Positions 26,735-36,503 are shown, numbered from the stretch's first letter. The stretch: 64,000 nt of DNA from Corynebacterium diphtheriae (GCF_001457455.1 NZ_LN831026.1:1240001-1304000), one strand, 5' to 3'. Notes: generated from the letters alone by a model not told the origin. Numbers and translations are program-made.

Positions 26735-27859
26735 TTATTGGTCCAATGAAGCTAATTCAGTGCCAGGATCAGGCCCCTCAACAGGCTTATTAGCTACAGC
26801 ATTTGCTGCTGCTACCGCGGCAGCAATTTCTGGGTTTGACTCAGTTTTAAACCAATCTTCATGATTGTCTTCGCCAACTAATCGGCTGCTGTGCTCATCG
26901 ACTTCACTTGGTTCGTAACGGAAGACACCATCGTCTCCTTTATTGGCGAGCGCCTTCGCAAATTCTTCCAACGAGTCGCCAAATTGTGATGGAATCATCC
27001 ACATTGTTGAAGCTTTGCCCTCGGCAAGTTGCGGCAATTTTTCGAGATACTGATATGCCAAGACCTCAGGTGTCAACCGAGACGCCTTGATTGCGGCGTT
27101 AACTTTCTGTATCGCCCGAGCTTCACCTTGAGCTTCAAGATAACGCGCAGCGCGTTGACCTTCAGCTTCTAGAATTCTGGCTTCCTTTGCTGCTTCTGCC
27201 GCCAAAATTGCTGCATGCTTTTCACCTTCAGCCGCGAGGATCTTTGCTTGTTTTTCGCCTTCTGCAGTTCGAATATCAGATTCGCGGCGTCCCTCAGCGG
27301 TCAGAATCATGGCGCGTTTTTCACGATCAGCTTTCATCTGCATTTCCATCGATTGCTGGATCGATGGAGGAGGATCAATCGCTTTGAGCTCTACTCGGCT
27401 AATTCTTAATCCCCACTTTGTAGTAGCCGCATCGAGCTCACCGCGCAATCGACGATTGATTACTTCTCGAGAAGTTAGAGTCTCCTCTAATGTCATTCCG
27501 CCAACTACATCACGGAGAGTTGCAACCGAAATTTGTTCGACGCCTACAATGTAGTTGTCAACACCATAAATTGCTTTTGCTGCATCATTGATTTGAAAAG
27601 TGACGACAGTATCAATAGCAACAGTAAGATTGTCTTGAGTGATAACAGCTTGTGGTGGGAAGGACACAACCCGTTCACGGGTGTCTACTTTCGCCCGTAC
27701 TCTGTCGATAAACGGTACTAACAAACTAATCCCGCCTGCAACAGTCTTGGTGTACCGACCTAGGCGCTCGACAACGGCGGCTTCACCTTGCGGAATAATT
27801 ACAATGGATTTAGCAATAACAATTGCAAAAAGCACCATGATAACTGCAAGAACTATCAC
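26735..27859 (-). CDS. SPFH/stomatin-prohibitin family membrane protein
   Basis: A 374-residue membrane-anchored scaffold protein of the paraslipin/QmcA type. One N-terminal transmembrane segment (residues 1-20, VLAVIMVLFAIVIAKSIVII) leads into the SPFH domain: IPQGEAAVVERLGRYTKTV, KVDTRERVVSFPPQAVITQD, and TLRDVVGGMTLEETLTSRE. A long coiled, alanine- and glutamate-rich stretch follows (about 185-260; repeats of AEGEKQAKILAAEGE type), then a conserved YLEKLPQLAEGKASTMWMIP and a charged tail. It overlaps the NfeD-like gene by 4 nt (GTGA), so the two are coupled. SPFH-NfeD pairs organise membrane microdomains and protein quality control in bacteria; the exact client here is unknown. Confidence 0.92.
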   Translation of the reverse strand: MIVLAVIMVLFAIVIAKSIVIIPQGEAAVVERLGRYTKTVAGGISLLVPFIDRVRAKVDTRERVVSFPPQAVITQDNLTVAIDTVVTFQINDAAKAIYGVDNYIVGVEQISVATLRDVVGGMTLEETLTSREVINRRLRGELDAATTKWGLRISRVELKAIDPPPSIQQSMEMQMKADREKRAMILTAEGRRESDIRTAEGEKQAKILAAEGEKHAAILAAEAAKEARILEAEGQRAARYLEAQGEARAIQKVNAAIKASRLTPEVLAYQYLEKLPQLAEGKASTMWMIPSQFGDSLEEFAKALANKGDDGVFRYEPSEVDEHSSRLVGEDNHEDWFKTESNPEIAAAVAAANAVANKPVEGPDPGTELASLDQ

Positions 27860-28335
27860 GTTTTACTCTCCTTCCATACAACGGCAGTTGGGCCGTCAAT
27901 TTCTACTACGCAAACGGATTGTCCTGTCTGGAAATTAACGGCGGGATCAAGGCTTCGAGCAGACCAGATGGAACCATCCAGCTTGATTTGCCCCGAATGC
28001 TCCGTAATCTTTTCAACAACTTCCCCACTCATTCCGATGAGAGCCCGTGGAGTAAGCTCCAGTGAAGTCGGTAGTTCAAAATGTTTCTTTATCAGAGGTT
28101 TGAGGAACAATAATAAAGAAATCGCAGAGACTGAAAAAGCGGCGGCTTGTAGTGCGACGTTATCTGTAACCAATCCAACCCCAGCGGCACAAATAGCAGC
28201 AAGGCCAAGCATGAAGAATGTCAGTTCACCGATAAACAGCTCTAAGACAACTAGCGCTACACCTATTACAAACCATTCCAAAGATCCCACAGCATCTAGC
28301 TTACTGAAAACCAAATCGTCGCGTAGAAACCTCAT
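27856..28335 (-). CDS. NfeD-like membrane protein, partner of the SPFH protein
   Basis: A 159-residue protein with the short NfeD layout: two to three membrane segments in the N-terminal half (about 20-40, 45-60 and 63-80; VIGVALVVLELFIGELTFFM, AICAAGVGLVTDNV) and a C-terminal OB-fold (LIGMSGEVVEKITEHSGQIK, then DGSIWSARSLDPA and ttGQSVCVVEIDG-like end). The OB-fold is diagnostic of NfeD. The ATG at 28335 is the longest start. A GTG at 28287, just before the first membrane segment (MGSLEWFVIGV), fits many NfeD proteins equally well. The stop overlaps the SPFH start. The two genes form a minus-strand operon with DUF3097 22 nt upstream. Confidence 0.88.
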   Translation of the reverse strand: MRFLRDDLVFSKLDAVGSLEWFVIGVALVVLELFIGELTFFMLGLAAICAAGVGLVTDNVALQAAAFSVSAISLLLFLKPLIKKHFELPTSLELTPRALIGMSGEVVEKITEHSGQIKLDGSIWSARSLDPAVNFQTGQSVCVVEIDGPTAVVWKESKT

Positions 28336-28356
28336 CCCTAATATGAGCGAGGCGTG

Positions 28357-29199
28357 TTACAAAAGGTCTTCTTTCTTTAGCTCTGGGGTTGTAACAAAAT
28401 CAACCAGTCGCTCAACTGCCCCAATTAAAGTGGAATCGACGTCTCGGAATGAATGCACGGCATTGTATACACGATTCCAGCCTTCTTTTGGATCAGCCCA
28501 GCCAACTCGGCGGCAGATGCCCATTTTCCAATCCTCGCCGTATGGAACTTTTGGCCATTCTCGCAAACCTAGTCTTTCAGGTTTTACTGCGGCCCAAATG
28601 TCAATATAGGGATGGCCCGTCACGAGAACATCTGGCCCGACGCTTTCGGTCAGCTTTGTTTCTTTGGATCCTTCCACTAGGTGGTCTGCTAATACTCCGA
28701 CTCGCCGTCCTAGTTGAGGCTTAAACTGGGCTAACTGATGCGGAAGATTATCAAGTCCTTCCAGATATTCCACCACTACGCCTTCAACTCGCAGATCATG
28801 ACCCCATATTTTTTCAACGATTGCTGCATCATGAATACCTTCAACCCAGATCCGCGATGGTGCCGCAACTTTCGCTTCAACGTGTTTTACTTTTCGGGAA
28901 CCTGAATTTGATCGTTCGGGCTGTTTCTTTTCCACGAAACGCGTAAGCGTAACCCGATTCCCGTCAATGAGGAACGCTCCTTTTCTCAGCTTAAAAAGGC
29001 GCTCATGTTGATAGCGATCTTCAAGTCGAATGAAATCTCCGTCGTAAGTTCGTTCAAAATTAATAACTGCACCAACAAAACCATCGGCTAGTACCTCGAC
29101 CACTAAACCAGGTTTCGCTGGGACTTCAGGAAATTGTTGCGGAACATTTCGAGAATGTCCTTTTAGAATGTTGCCGGCATATGGATCATGGAAAGTCAT
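28357..29199 (-). CDS. DUF3097 family protein
   Basis: A 280-residue soluble protein of an actinobacterial family of unknown function that I place as DUF3097. It begins MTFHDPYAGNILKGHSRNVP, has a small beta-rich N-terminal half (VVEVLADGFVGAVINFERTY, FIRLEDRYQHERLFKLRKGA) and a C-terminal half with conserved stretches RIWVEGIHDAAIVEKIWGHD, VGVLADHLVEGSKET and ILVTGHPYIDIWAAVKPERL-like segments resembling Toprim-type alpha/beta folds. No signal peptide or membrane segment is present. It precedes the NfeD-SPFH pair in the same direction and is divergent from the unknown gene at 29235. The activity is unknown; a nucleic-acid role is only a guess from the Toprim-like look. Confidence 0.85.
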   Translation of the reverse strand: MTFHDPYAGNILKGHSRNVPQQFPEVPAKPGLVVEVLADGFVGAVINFERTYDGDFIRLEDRYQHERLFKLRKGAFLIDGNRVTLTRFVEKKQPERSNSGSRKVKHVEAKVAAPSRIWVEGIHDAAIVEKIWGHDLRVEGVVVEYLEGLDNLPHQLAQFKPQLGRRVGVLADHLVEGSKETKLTESVGPDVLVTGHPYIDIWAAVKPERLGLREWPKVPYGEDWKMGICRRVGWADPKEGWNRVYNAVHSFRDVDSTLIGAVERLVDFVTTPELKKEDLL

Positions 29200-29234
29200 A
29201 ACACCACAGCCTATCCGCTAAGGTCTTTAAAGCT

Positions 29235-30020
29235 ATGAATATCCGCGACAATCTCTACAGTCCATTGCAAAACGCTAGTCTTTGGATAGGCGCATGGCTA
29301 TACGGTCATATCAGTATTGACGATGCAGACTACAGTCTTACTGAGCTCTTTGGTCAAGGCCACCTTGTTGGCATCGGCGACGGAAATCATGAAATTTTCC
29401 GAATCTTGAGGAAAAATACTGATCTACATCATAGATCAGCACTAAGCGAAGAACCGCAGTTTCGTTTACTTCTAGGGGGTCCTGGCGATCCCATTTGTTT
29501 CCCAGAAGACGTGCGTACAACGCTTGGAAGCCAAGCTAGATCTGCTCCACAAGCTGCGATAGCCGTAGCCTTGGCGCAGCCACATACCTATGGTTTTCTT
29601 ATACCCCGAGGTTCGGATGCCCAAGGAAGAACCCAATGGCACTGGATTACTTCCGCCGAACCGACGAGGCTACCTCCTGCATTAAGTCCCGGCGAAGCTG
29701 ATTTCAATTTGGCGGAAGCTACTCGGTACAGCGCAGCCTTCATCGAGAAACAACCAAATTTCCGCACTCCAGCTCGGAATCCAAGGCTTACTGTTGGACG
29801 TTTGACAGACTTTTACGAGAACCCAGGGTTGCCTGAGCAAGTAGCCCAGCGTGCGTTAAAGCTGATCTCTCGGGCAGACACGGTAGCGTCAATCGTGGAA
29901 GGTGTGACTCAATCTTTACAGGAGCATGCTTTTGACCCACATCTATTTCCCCTAGCACAACACGTTCGCCATGCTCGAATGGCAGCGGTTTCTTACGCTT
30001 TTGCAGAATGGGGTCGCTGA
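29235..30020 (+). CDS. Conserved-looking hypothetical protein, 261 residues
   Basis: A soluble protein not recognised. It begins MNIRDNLYSPLQNASLWIGA, with several tryptophan and histidine residues in the N-terminal third, a proline-rich centre (STEPTRLPPALSPGEAD type region near 145-165) and a helical C-terminus (LPEQVAQRALKLISRADTVA, then HAFDPHLFPLAQHVRHARMA). There is no signal peptide or membrane helix. Its 3' end overlaps the 3' end of hemH by 28 nt in a tail-to-tail arrangement, which leaves no room for a terminator between them. Codon use looks like that of its neighbours, so it is probably a native gene. ATG 29235 is the first start, with AAGG about 15 nt upstream. Confidence 0.8.
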   Translation: MNIRDNLYSPLQNASLWIGAWLYGHISIDDADYSLTELFGQGHLVGIGDGNHEIFRILRKNTDLHHRSALSEEPQFRLLLGGPGDPICFPEDVRTTLGSQARSAPQAAIAVALAQPHTYGFLIPRGSDAQGRTQWHWITSAEPTRLPPALSPGEADFNLAEATRYSAAFIEKQPNFRTPARNPRLTVGRLTDFYENPGLPEQVAQRALKLISRADTVASIVEGVTQSLQEHAFDPHLFPLAQHVRHARMAAVSYAFAEWGR

Positions 30021-31126
30021 ACCGGCTTACAACAATTTACTTCACATGGTTCACCGTTGAAGGAGCATCCCTTCGACGGAACAGTTCCGAGGTTCTGATG
30101 CGGTTTTACTCCTAATGATTCTTCGACTAATTCTACGATCATGGTTGCGAAGGAATCGGTATGTCCAACAGTTGCAGCTCTAGAAATTGACATTCCTAAA
30201 TCTGAAGCTAAGTCTTGGAGTTCATGATCCAAGTCCCACACAACTTCCATATGGTCTGAAATGAAACCAATGGGTGCAACAACGAGTTCGGAAATGCCTT
30301 GCTCATGTTGACATTTCGCATAATCTAAAATATCCGGTTCTAACCAAGGAATCTGACCATTTCCTGAAGCAGACTGCCAGACTACGTCGTAACGCGCTTG
30401 GCTTATACCAAGATGCTTTGCGACGAGTGACGCTGCTTCGTAAACTTGACGCGAGTATAACGGCCCGTCTTCCTCACGCCCTGAATTCTCATTGGCTACT
30501 TCAGGTATGGAGTGTGCGGTAAAAACGACTTTTTGATGCAGCTGGAGCTCATCAAGTGCCGAAATTCCTAATTCTCTTGCGGCTTGAAATACAACCGAAG
30601 ACATTTCTTCAATAAATAATGGATGATCAAAGAATTGTCGAAGTTTCAAACAGTTAAGAGTCGGGAGCCCCTTTTCTGCCAGATGGTGATTCATTCTGAC
30701 AATATCTTCATCATATTGTCGACATCCTGAATACCCGCCCCACGCAGAGGTAGCAAAAACTGCGACATTCCGAACACCATCGCGAACCATTTTCTCAGCG
30801 GTGTCATTGACAAATGGGCGCCAATTTCTATTTCCAAAATACACAGGAATCTCGAGTCCACGCGACGACAATACTTCAATGATATTGCCAATAATTTCTC
30901 GATTAAGAGCATTAAGTGGACTTATACCGCCAAAATGTCGGTAATGAACCGCAACTTCTTCGAGGCGTTCACGAGGAATACCTCTGCCACGAGTTACATT
31001 TTCAAGAAAAGGTATGACATCTTGTTGTCCCTCTGGACCGCCAAAAGAGAGAACTAATATTGCGTCGACGTCCGATAACGTCCACGTAGGCAGCGGTAGC
31101 AAAGACGAGTGCACAGGTTCGACCAT
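29993..31126 (-). CDS. hemH: Ferrochelatase (coproporphyrin III type)
   Basis: Inserts ferrous iron into the porphyrin ring in the last steps of haem synthesis; actinobacterial enzymes act on coproporphyrin III (also called CpfC). The 377-residue protein has the family segments VLSFGGPEGQQDVIPFLENV, NRNWRPFVNDT, VFATSAWGGYSGCRQYDEDI, the metal-binding histidine in FTAHSIPEVA near 210, VWQSASGNGQIPWLEPDILD and PIGFISDHMEVVWDLDHE. The C-terminus has a cysteine group KGCSFNGEPCEVNCC, which with an internal cysteine fits the [2Fe-2S] ligands described for actinobacterial ferrochelatases. This ties it to the suf operon in the same window. It runs from ATG 31126 and its last 28 nt overlap the opposing gene. 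Confidence 0.94.
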   Translation of the reverse strand: MVEPVHSSLLPLPTWTLSDVDAILVLSFGGPEGQQDVIPFLENVTRGRGIPRERLEEVAVHYRHFGGISPLNALNREIIGNIIEVLSSRGLEIPVYFGNRNWRPFVNDTAEKMVRDGVRNVAVFATSAWGGYSGCRQYDEDIVRMNHHLAEKGLPTLNCLKLRQFFDHPLFIEEMSSVVFQAARELGISALDELQLHQKVVFTAHSIPEVANENSGREEDGPLYSRQVYEAASLVAKHLGISQARYDVVWQSASGNGQIPWLEPDILDYAKCQHEQGISELVVAPIGFISDHMEVVWDLDHELQDLASDLGMSISRAATVGHTDSFATMIVELVEESLGVKPHQNLGTVPSKGCSFNGEPCEVNCCKPVQRPHSAKA

Positions 31127-31148
31127 AAGCAGTTAGCTTAACACTAAA

Positions 31149-31197
31149 GGGTGAAAGTCTTGAGCAACCGTTATCCTCACAGTCAAGACTTTCACCC
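31149..31197 (-). terminator. Hairpin between the NlpC/P60 gene and hemH
   Basis: A 15-bp perfect stem (31149-31163 with 31183-31197) with a 19-nt loop, located 20 nt past the NlpC/P60 stop on the minus strand. The U tract is weak (tttagtgtt), so partial read-through into hemH is possible. Confidence 0.75.
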
Positions 31198-31217
31198 GTT
31201 TATTCAATATTTACTGC

Positions 31218-32936
31218 TTAAATGAGGCGCACAGCGTATGGACTCATTCCAGACCAACGAACTGGAGAAACTTTAACGCTTGATCCTGATTGCGGAGCCT
31301 CTAGCATTGTTCCATCACCAAGATAGATGGCCACATGGTACTCGGCATTAGGGCCGTAGAAAATAAGATCTCCGCGCTGCATATTGGAGGGATCAACTTT
31401 GGTTCCCTTTTGGTACTGGTAACCAGTATAATGAGGCAAAGCTATACCTACACCAGCAAATGCATACAAAGTTAGCCCCGAACAGTCGAATCCAATTTTA
31501 TTAAAGTCACCGAAAGAATCAGCCACGCCGCCGTCTCGAATACCTTGCGTTGGGCCACTCGCATTACCGCCGCCCCATGCGTAAGGAGTTCCAATATAAG
31601 CCATTGCCCTTGAGATGACTATTTCAATCTTTTCGCTTCGGCTCGCGTTTTCTACTAACGCAGATGCCTTTTCAGATATATCCTCCATCGAATCAACCTG
31701 AGCAACGTCCAGGTCATCAAGAATAGAAGAATCGTTATCTTCGTTTTCTACAGCAGCAATGTAGTTTCCGTCTTGGTTATTCGAATCATATGGATCATCT
31801 AAAGACGCATGATTTGGCGTTGCAGCCTCAATCAACGCAGCAGCGGCGCGAGCAGAATCGTTCGCTGTAGAACGGCGATTCTCTGAAGCCTGTCTTTCAG
31901 CCTCGGCTTGAGCCTGAGCTGCTTTCGCAGCCTTTTCTGCATCTTGCTGTGCTTTTTCTGCTTTTTCCGCCGCAACCTTTCGGGCAGCTTCGTCAGCGGC
32001 TTTTCGAGCAGCTTCCGCTGCAATCCTAGCAGCCTCTTCTTTCGCCTTACGAGCAGCTTCAGCTTCCTGACGTGCCTTTTCAGCTGCGGCAGCTTCTGCT
32101 TCTGCTTTCTTTCGAGCTTCTTCTGCCCGCTTGTATTCCTCGTATTCTGATCGTTGTTGACGTAACGAATCGGCATTACCCCGAGCAGAATCGAGACCAC
32201 GCTGGGCATCTTCGCGCTTACTAATTAACTCAGCTCGTTTACGGAGATTTTCTTCCAGCTTTGAATTAGAAGAATCAATTGCTTGTTGAGCTGAAGCCTT
32301 AGCGCTTTCAGCTTCAGATTCCCGCTTTTCAGCGAGATTCTTGACCTCACGAAGTCGCGACTCTTCATTTGCTTGCTCGGTTCGTAACCTGTCGAGGGCA
32401 TCTACCGCTTCGCGTTGTTTTTGAGCATTAGTACGTAGGAAAGTTTGGCGATCCAACGCTTCTTCTGAAGTAGCCTTACCGGAAACACCTGCAACACCAC
32501 TTGGTACTGCCCCCTGCCGATAAGCACTACGAGAAATTTCATCGAGCGTTTTTTGGGCTTTTAATATCTCCGCTTGAATATCGTCAAGCTTCTTGCGTGC
32601 CACAGTCACGCCTTGCCGAGCCCGTTCAGCTGAACTTTGTGCGTCATGCAGATCAACCAGCGCTTTGTTAACTGCCTCGCGCAATCCCCCCATTTCGAGT
32701 TCCAAAGCTGCGATTTCGGAGTCTGAATTAGAAACCGATGCTACTAGCTTTGACACCTCACCTTGGGCTACGCCTACTTGGCTGTCTGCAGAAGCTATTT
32801 CAGTGTCTGAAGGGTTTGCAGGCTCTGCTACCACGGGAGAAGTAGCCCCGAGAAATGCAATCGATAATCCAGATGCGATCAAGCCGCGCATCACTTTCGT
32901 AGTGGTACGCCTAGACATAGACGATCGTATAGTCAC
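31218..32936 (-). CDS. Secreted NlpC/P60 peptidoglycan hydrolase, RipA-like
   Basis: An exported cell-wall hydrolase of 572 residues, like RipA of mycobacteria and the corynebacterial DIP1281-type protein needed for daughter-cell separation. The start GTG 32936 has AGGAG 7 nt upstream. A signal peptide covers about residues 1-38 (ending near ATSPVVAEP). A very long coiled-coil region (about 45-360) follows, rich in Ala, Glu, Lys and Arg, with tandem AEAARKAxEEA-like repeats. Then comes an acidic linker, and the NlpC/P60 domain (about 435-572) with the catalytic Cys485 in GFDCSGLTLYAF and His534 in EYHVAIYLG. It cleaves stem peptides between D-Glu and diaminopimelate by family knowledge. The coiled coil is the likely FtsEX-responsive regulatory part (inference). 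It is divergent from acn. Confidence 0.93.
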   Translation of the reverse strand: MTIRSSMSRRTTTKVMRGLIASGLSIAFLGATSPVVAEPANPSDTEIASADSQVGVAQGEVSKLVASVSNSDSEIAALELEMGGLREAVNKALVDLHDAQSSAERARQGVTVARKKLDDIQAEILKAQKTLDEISRSAYRQGAVPSGVAGVSGKATSEEALDRQTFLRTNAQKQREAVDALDRLRTEQANEESRLREVKNLAEKRESEAESAKASAQQAIDSSNSKLEENLRKRAELISKREDAQRGLDSARGNADSLRQQRSEYEEYKRAEEARKKAEAEAAAAEKARQEAEAARKAKEEAARIAAEAARKAADEAARKVAAEKAEKAQQDAEKAAKAAQAQAEAERQASENRRSTANDSARAAAALIEAATPNHASLDDPYDSNNQDGNYIAAVENEDNDSSILDDLDVAQVDSMEDISEKASALVENASRSEKIEIVISRAMAYIGTPYAWGGGNASGPTQGIRDGGVADSFGDFNKIGFDCSGLTLYAFAGVGIALPHYTGYQYQKGTKVDPSNMQRGDLIFYGPNAEYHVAIYLGDGTMLEAPQSGSSVKVSPVRWSGMSPYAVRLI

Positions 32937-33516
32937 AGGGCTACTCCTATAAACGTTTCACATGGTGTTTCCATGCAAACCAATAACAAGGTTGAGTGAC
33001 TCGAATCTCGATCTTCGAATTATGACTTGAGTAATCTCCGCGTGCTTCCCCACATGCGTGACAAACATCAAGTCAAGTTACCAGAATCGACACACGAGTC
33101 ATTCTCAGAACAATAGTGCACTAACACCCCTATGTCCCCATTACGATGCAATTATCAATGTAACCACATTATTCACATGCACCCCTCCATGGACGTGACC
33201 TGCCAAAAGCCTCATGAAAATAATTAATGTGATATGAGGCACTTTTAGAAAAATCCGCGTGTTGCTGCAGGCTTAAGGCCGTAATCAAGTCTGAAACCTT
33301 GGCCAATCACCATTCCACATATATATGAGGCTGAACAATCTTCATCGGACAATTTAAGGACTAACGATATTTGAAAATTGAGCCACACTACAACAAAGTC
33401 AAGCCCAGTACCTAGACATGAGGGCTGTATGACCACATTTGCCCCACTTCGATGTCCCTAACATTTGCTCCATGCGGGGGTATTTGCGGAAGTCAATCGG
33501 GCAAAACAGTAGGCAA

Positions 33517-33532
33517 CATTACGCCCGTACTG
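33517..33532 (+). promoter_or_regulatory. AcnR operator in the acn promoter
   Basis: The 16 bases cattacgcccgtactg match the published AcnR consensus CAGNAC-N3-C-GTACTG at all but one fixed position (T for G). The site sits just upstream of the -10 hexamer, so bound AcnR would block RNA polymerase. acnR itself lies directly after acn. Confidence 0.75.
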
Positions 33533-33533
33533 T

Positions 33534-33539
33534 TAGAAT
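33534..33539 (+). promoter_or_regulatory. Predicted -10 element of acn
   Basis: TAGAAT at 33534-33539 fits the corynebacterial -10 consensus TANANT and lies immediately after the AcnR site. No good -35 is seen, which is common in this genus. The start point would be near 33546, leaving an untranslated leader of about 150 nt. Confidence 0.55.
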
Positions 33540-33698
33540 GTGCGTCAGGCGACGATGTGGGATTGCTCTTGCAGGTATTACCCAACAAAAGTCTTCTGCT
33601 ACATCTGCGCGATTTTAACGCTTTGCCTCTGTCCCATTTTGAAGCAAAGTTGTGAACAGACATTCAACTGATCACCCCAAAACGAAGTGGAGCTCACT

Positions 33699-36503
33699 GT
33701 GACTGAAAGCAAGAACTCCTTCAATGCCAAACAAACACTTGAGGTCGGCGACAAGTCGTATGACTACTTCGCACTCAGCGCTGTTAAAGGCATGGAGAAG
33801 CTACCGTATTCTCTAAAGGTTCTCGGCGAAAATCTTCTACGCACTGAAGATGGTGCAAACATCACCGCGGATCATATTAATGCGATCGCAAATTGGGATC
33901 CATCAGCGGAACCAAGCATTGAAATCCAGTTCACCCCTGCCCGCGTGTTGATGCAGGACTTCACCGGTGTGCCTTGCGTCGTTGATCTTGCTACCATGCG
34001 TGAAGCGGTTAAGACGCTCGGTGGCGATCCAGACAAAGTTAATCCACTCAACCCTGCCGAAATGGTTATTGACCACTCGGTCATCATCGAGGCATTCGGT
34101 TCAACTTTAGCGTTGGCAAAGAATGTCGAAATCGAATATGAGCGCAATGAAGAGCGATACCAGTTCCTGCGCTGGGGCTCAAAGGCATTCTCTAACTTCC
34201 GCGTAGTTCCTCCAGGAACCGGCATTGTCCACCAGGTGAATATTGAGAACTTGGCCCGAGTTGTCTTTGACAACAATGGATTGGCATATCCCGACACCTG
34301 CATTGGAACCGACTCACACACCACCATGGAAAATGGTCTTGGCATTTTGGGTTGGGGCGTTGGTGGCATCGAGGCCGAGGCTGCAATGCTTGGCCAGCCA
34401 GTATCGATGCTCATTCCACGCGTTGTTGGCTTTAAGTTGACTGGCGAAATCCCCGCTGGCGTAACGGCAACCGATGTTGTTCTCACCATCACTGAAATGC
34501 TTCGCGAACATGGCGTAGTCCAAAAATTCGTCGAATTCTACGGAAATGGCGTTAAGTCGATTCCGCTCGCTAACCGCGCAACTATCGGAAACATGTCCCC
34601 CGAATTCGGCTCCACCTGTGCAATCTTCCCTATCGACGAAGAAACTGTCAAGTACATGCACTTGACCGGACGTTCGGAGGAACAAGTTGCGCTCGTAGAA
34701 GCATACGCCAAGGCACAGGGCATGTGGCTCGAGCAGGATGCTCCTGAAGCGGAATATTCTGAGTACCTTGAGCTTGATCTGTCCACCGTTGTACCTTCTA
34801 TTGCAGGTCCTAAGCGCCCACAGGATCGCATTTTGCTGACTGAAGCGAAGGAACAATTCCGTAAGGATCTTCCTGATTACTGCTCCGCAGAACCTGTTGA
34901 CGAGTCTCTTCCAGCTAAGCGCATGGATTCTGAAGGCGCTGTACAAAAAGAAGGCGAAGACGTCGCTGGCTACAACTCCTCGCGTGCAGGCCATGGTGAA
35001 TCTGCCGCTGAAGGGGCAGCTGGCCGCCAGTCCAATCCAGTTGTTGTTTCTTCACCAAATGGTGGCGAATACACCCTAGACCACGGCATGGTCGCAATTG
35101 CATCGATTACTTCCTGCACCAACACTTCGAATCCATCAGTCATGATTGGCGCCGGATTGATTGCTCGTAAGGCTGCAGCTAAGGGACTCAAGGCAAAACC
35201 ATGGGTTAAGACCATTTGTGCGCCTGGATCGCAAGTCGTCGATGGATATTACAAGCGTGCGGACCTTTGGAAAGATCTTGAGGCTTTAGGCTTCTACCTT
35301 TCCGGCTTTGGCTGCACTACCTGCATCGGAAACTCGGGCCCATTGCCAGAAGAAATTTCTGCGGCTATCAATGAAAATGATTTGACTGCAACGGCAGTCT
35401 TGTCTGGTAACCGTAACTTTGAAGGTCGTATCTCTCCTGATGTCAAGATGAACTACTTGGCATCCCCCATCATGGTAATTGCGTATGCAATCGCCGGCAC
35501 AATGGATTTCGACTTCGAGACGCAACCTCTTGGTCAAGATATCGATGGCAATGACGTCTTCTTGAAGGATATTTGGCCTTCCACTGAAGAAATTGAAGAA
35601 ACCATCGCTGGTGCTATTTCTCGCGAACTTTATGAAGCAGACTATGCAGATGTCTTCAAGGGTGATGAGCAGTGGCAAAACCTTCCTACTCCAGAGGGCA
35701 AGACCTTCGACTGGGATGAGAAGTCGACCTATATCCGCAAGGCACCATACTTTGATGGTATGACGACGGAGCCTGCTCCAGTGTCAGATATCAAGGGCGC
35801 TCGCGTTTTGGCTAAGTTGGGAGATTCAGTAACCACCGACCATATCTCCCCTGCTTCGTCCATCAAACCTGGTACTCCTGCTGCACAGTACTTGGATGAA
35901 AACGGAGTTGCTCGTAACGACTACAACTCCTTGGGATCCCGTCGTGGTAACCACGAAGTAATGATGCGCGGCACTTTTGCGAACATTCGACTTCAGAACC
36001 AGCTAGTCGACATCGCTGGCGGCTACACGCGTGACTTCACCAAGAATGGCGAGCAAGCATTCATCTTCGATGCCTGCCAAAACTACAAAGCTGCTGGTAT
36101 TCCACTTGTTGTAATCGCAGGTAAAGAATACGGCACCGGTTCTTCCCGCGACTGGGCTGCAAAGGGAACCAATCTTCTAGGCGTCAAAGCCGTTATCACG
36201 GAGTCCTTTGAGCGTATTCACCGCTCCAATTTGATTGGCATGGGCGTTATTCCACTGCAGTTCCCTGCAGGTGAATCGCATGCATCTTTGGGCTTGGATG
36301 GTACGGAAACCTTCGATATTGAAGGCATTGAAGAGCTCAACAACGGTGTTACCCCTAAGACTGTTCATGTGACAGCTACAAAGGAATCTGGCGACCAAGT
36401 TGAATTCGACGCAGTCGTTCGTATTGACACACCAGGCGAAGCTGATTACTACCGTAACGGTGGTATTCTCCAGTACGTGCTTCGCAACATGATCAACGCT
36501 TAA
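33699..36503 (+). CDS. acn: Aconitate hydratase
   Basis: [4Fe-4S] enzyme of the citrate cycle that interconverts citrate and isocitrate. The 934-residue chain starts at GTG 33699 ([20 protein letters not shown]), with GGAG about 8 nt upstream. A GTG four codons earlier is in frame but less well placed. Cluster ligands are in [12 protein letters not shown] (about residue 472) and [14 protein letters not shown] (two cysteines, about 538-541). Substrate-binding segments are [32 protein letters not shown] and, in the mobile C-terminal domain, [12 protein letters not shown] and [15 protein letters not shown]. It is an AcnA/IRP-type enzyme. It is regulated by AcnR through the operator in its promoter; DtxR/RipA-type iron control is known in relatives but no site was identified here. 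It is followed by a hairpin and then acnR. Confidence 0.97.
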   Translation: MTESKNSFNAKQTLEVGDKSYDYFALSAVKGMEKLPYSLKVLGENLLRTEDGANITADHINAIANWDPSAEPSIEIQFTPARVLMQDFTGVPCVVDLATMREAVKTLGGDPDKVNPLNPAEMVIDHSVIIEAFGSTLALAKNVEIEYERNEERYQFLRWGSKAFSNFRVVPPGTGIVHQVNIENLARVVFDNNGLAYPDTCIGTDSHTTMENGLGILGWGVGGIEAEAAMLGQPVSMLIPRVVGFKLTGEIPAGVTATDVVLTITEMLREHGVVQKFVEFYGNGVKSIPLANRATIGNMSPEFGSTCAIFPIDEETVKYMHLTGRSEEQVALVEAYAKAQGMWLEQDAPEAEYSEYLELDLSTVVPSIAGPKRPQDRILLTEAKEQFRKDLPDYCSAEPVDESLPAKRMDSEGAVQKEGEDVAGYNSSRAGHGESAAEGAAGRQSNPVVVSSPNGGEYTLDHGMVAIASITSCTNTSNPSVMIGAGLIARKAAAKGLKAKPWVKTICAPGSQVVDGYYKRADLWKDLEALGFYLSGFGCTTCIGNSGPLPEEISAAINENDLTATAVLSGNRNFEGRISPDVKMNYLASPIMVIAYAIAGTMDFDFETQPLGQDIDGNDVFLKDIWPSTEEIEETIAGAISRELYEADYADVFKGDEQWQNLPTPEGKTFDWDEKSTYIRKAPYFDGMTTEPAPVSDIKGARVLAKLGDSVTTDHISPASSIKPGTPAAQYLDENGVARNDYNSLGSRRGNHEVMMRGTFANIRLQNQLVDIAGGYTRDFTKNGEQAFIFDACQNYKAAGIPLVVIAGKEYGTGSSRDWAAKGTNLLGVKAVITESFERIHRSNLIGMGVIPLQFPAGESHASLGLDGTETFDIEGIEELNNGVTPKTVHVTATKESGDQVEFDAVVRIDTPGEADYYRNGGILQYVLRNMINA

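Larger units (their letters stand above)
32937..33698. other. Long intergenic region between the NlpC/P60 gene and acn
   Basis: These 762 bp contain the acn promoter with an AcnR site (33517-33539) and a leader of about 150 nt before acn. They also contain a short weak hairpin (33209-33215 with 33234-33240) and a 63-codon minus-strand ORF at 33245-33436 that starts with GTG and ends 5 nt before that hairpin. The ORF product (VVWLNFQISLVLKLS, then CSASYICGMVIGQGFRL) matches nothing I know. The rest, 32940-33200, shows no gene; it should hold the NlpC/P60 promoter. Confidence 0.6.

Noticed and set aside
31832..32209. Lysine- and arginine-rich ORF antisense-frame protein in the NlpC/P60 gene.
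   Set aside because: It is a frame shadow of the coiled-coil repeat, with biased composition caused by the Ala/Glu/Lys codons.
33452..33655. A 67-codon plus-strand ORF before acn.
   Set aside because: It spans the AcnR operator and the -10 element, has no recognisable homology and no ribosome site; it is best read as promoter and leader.
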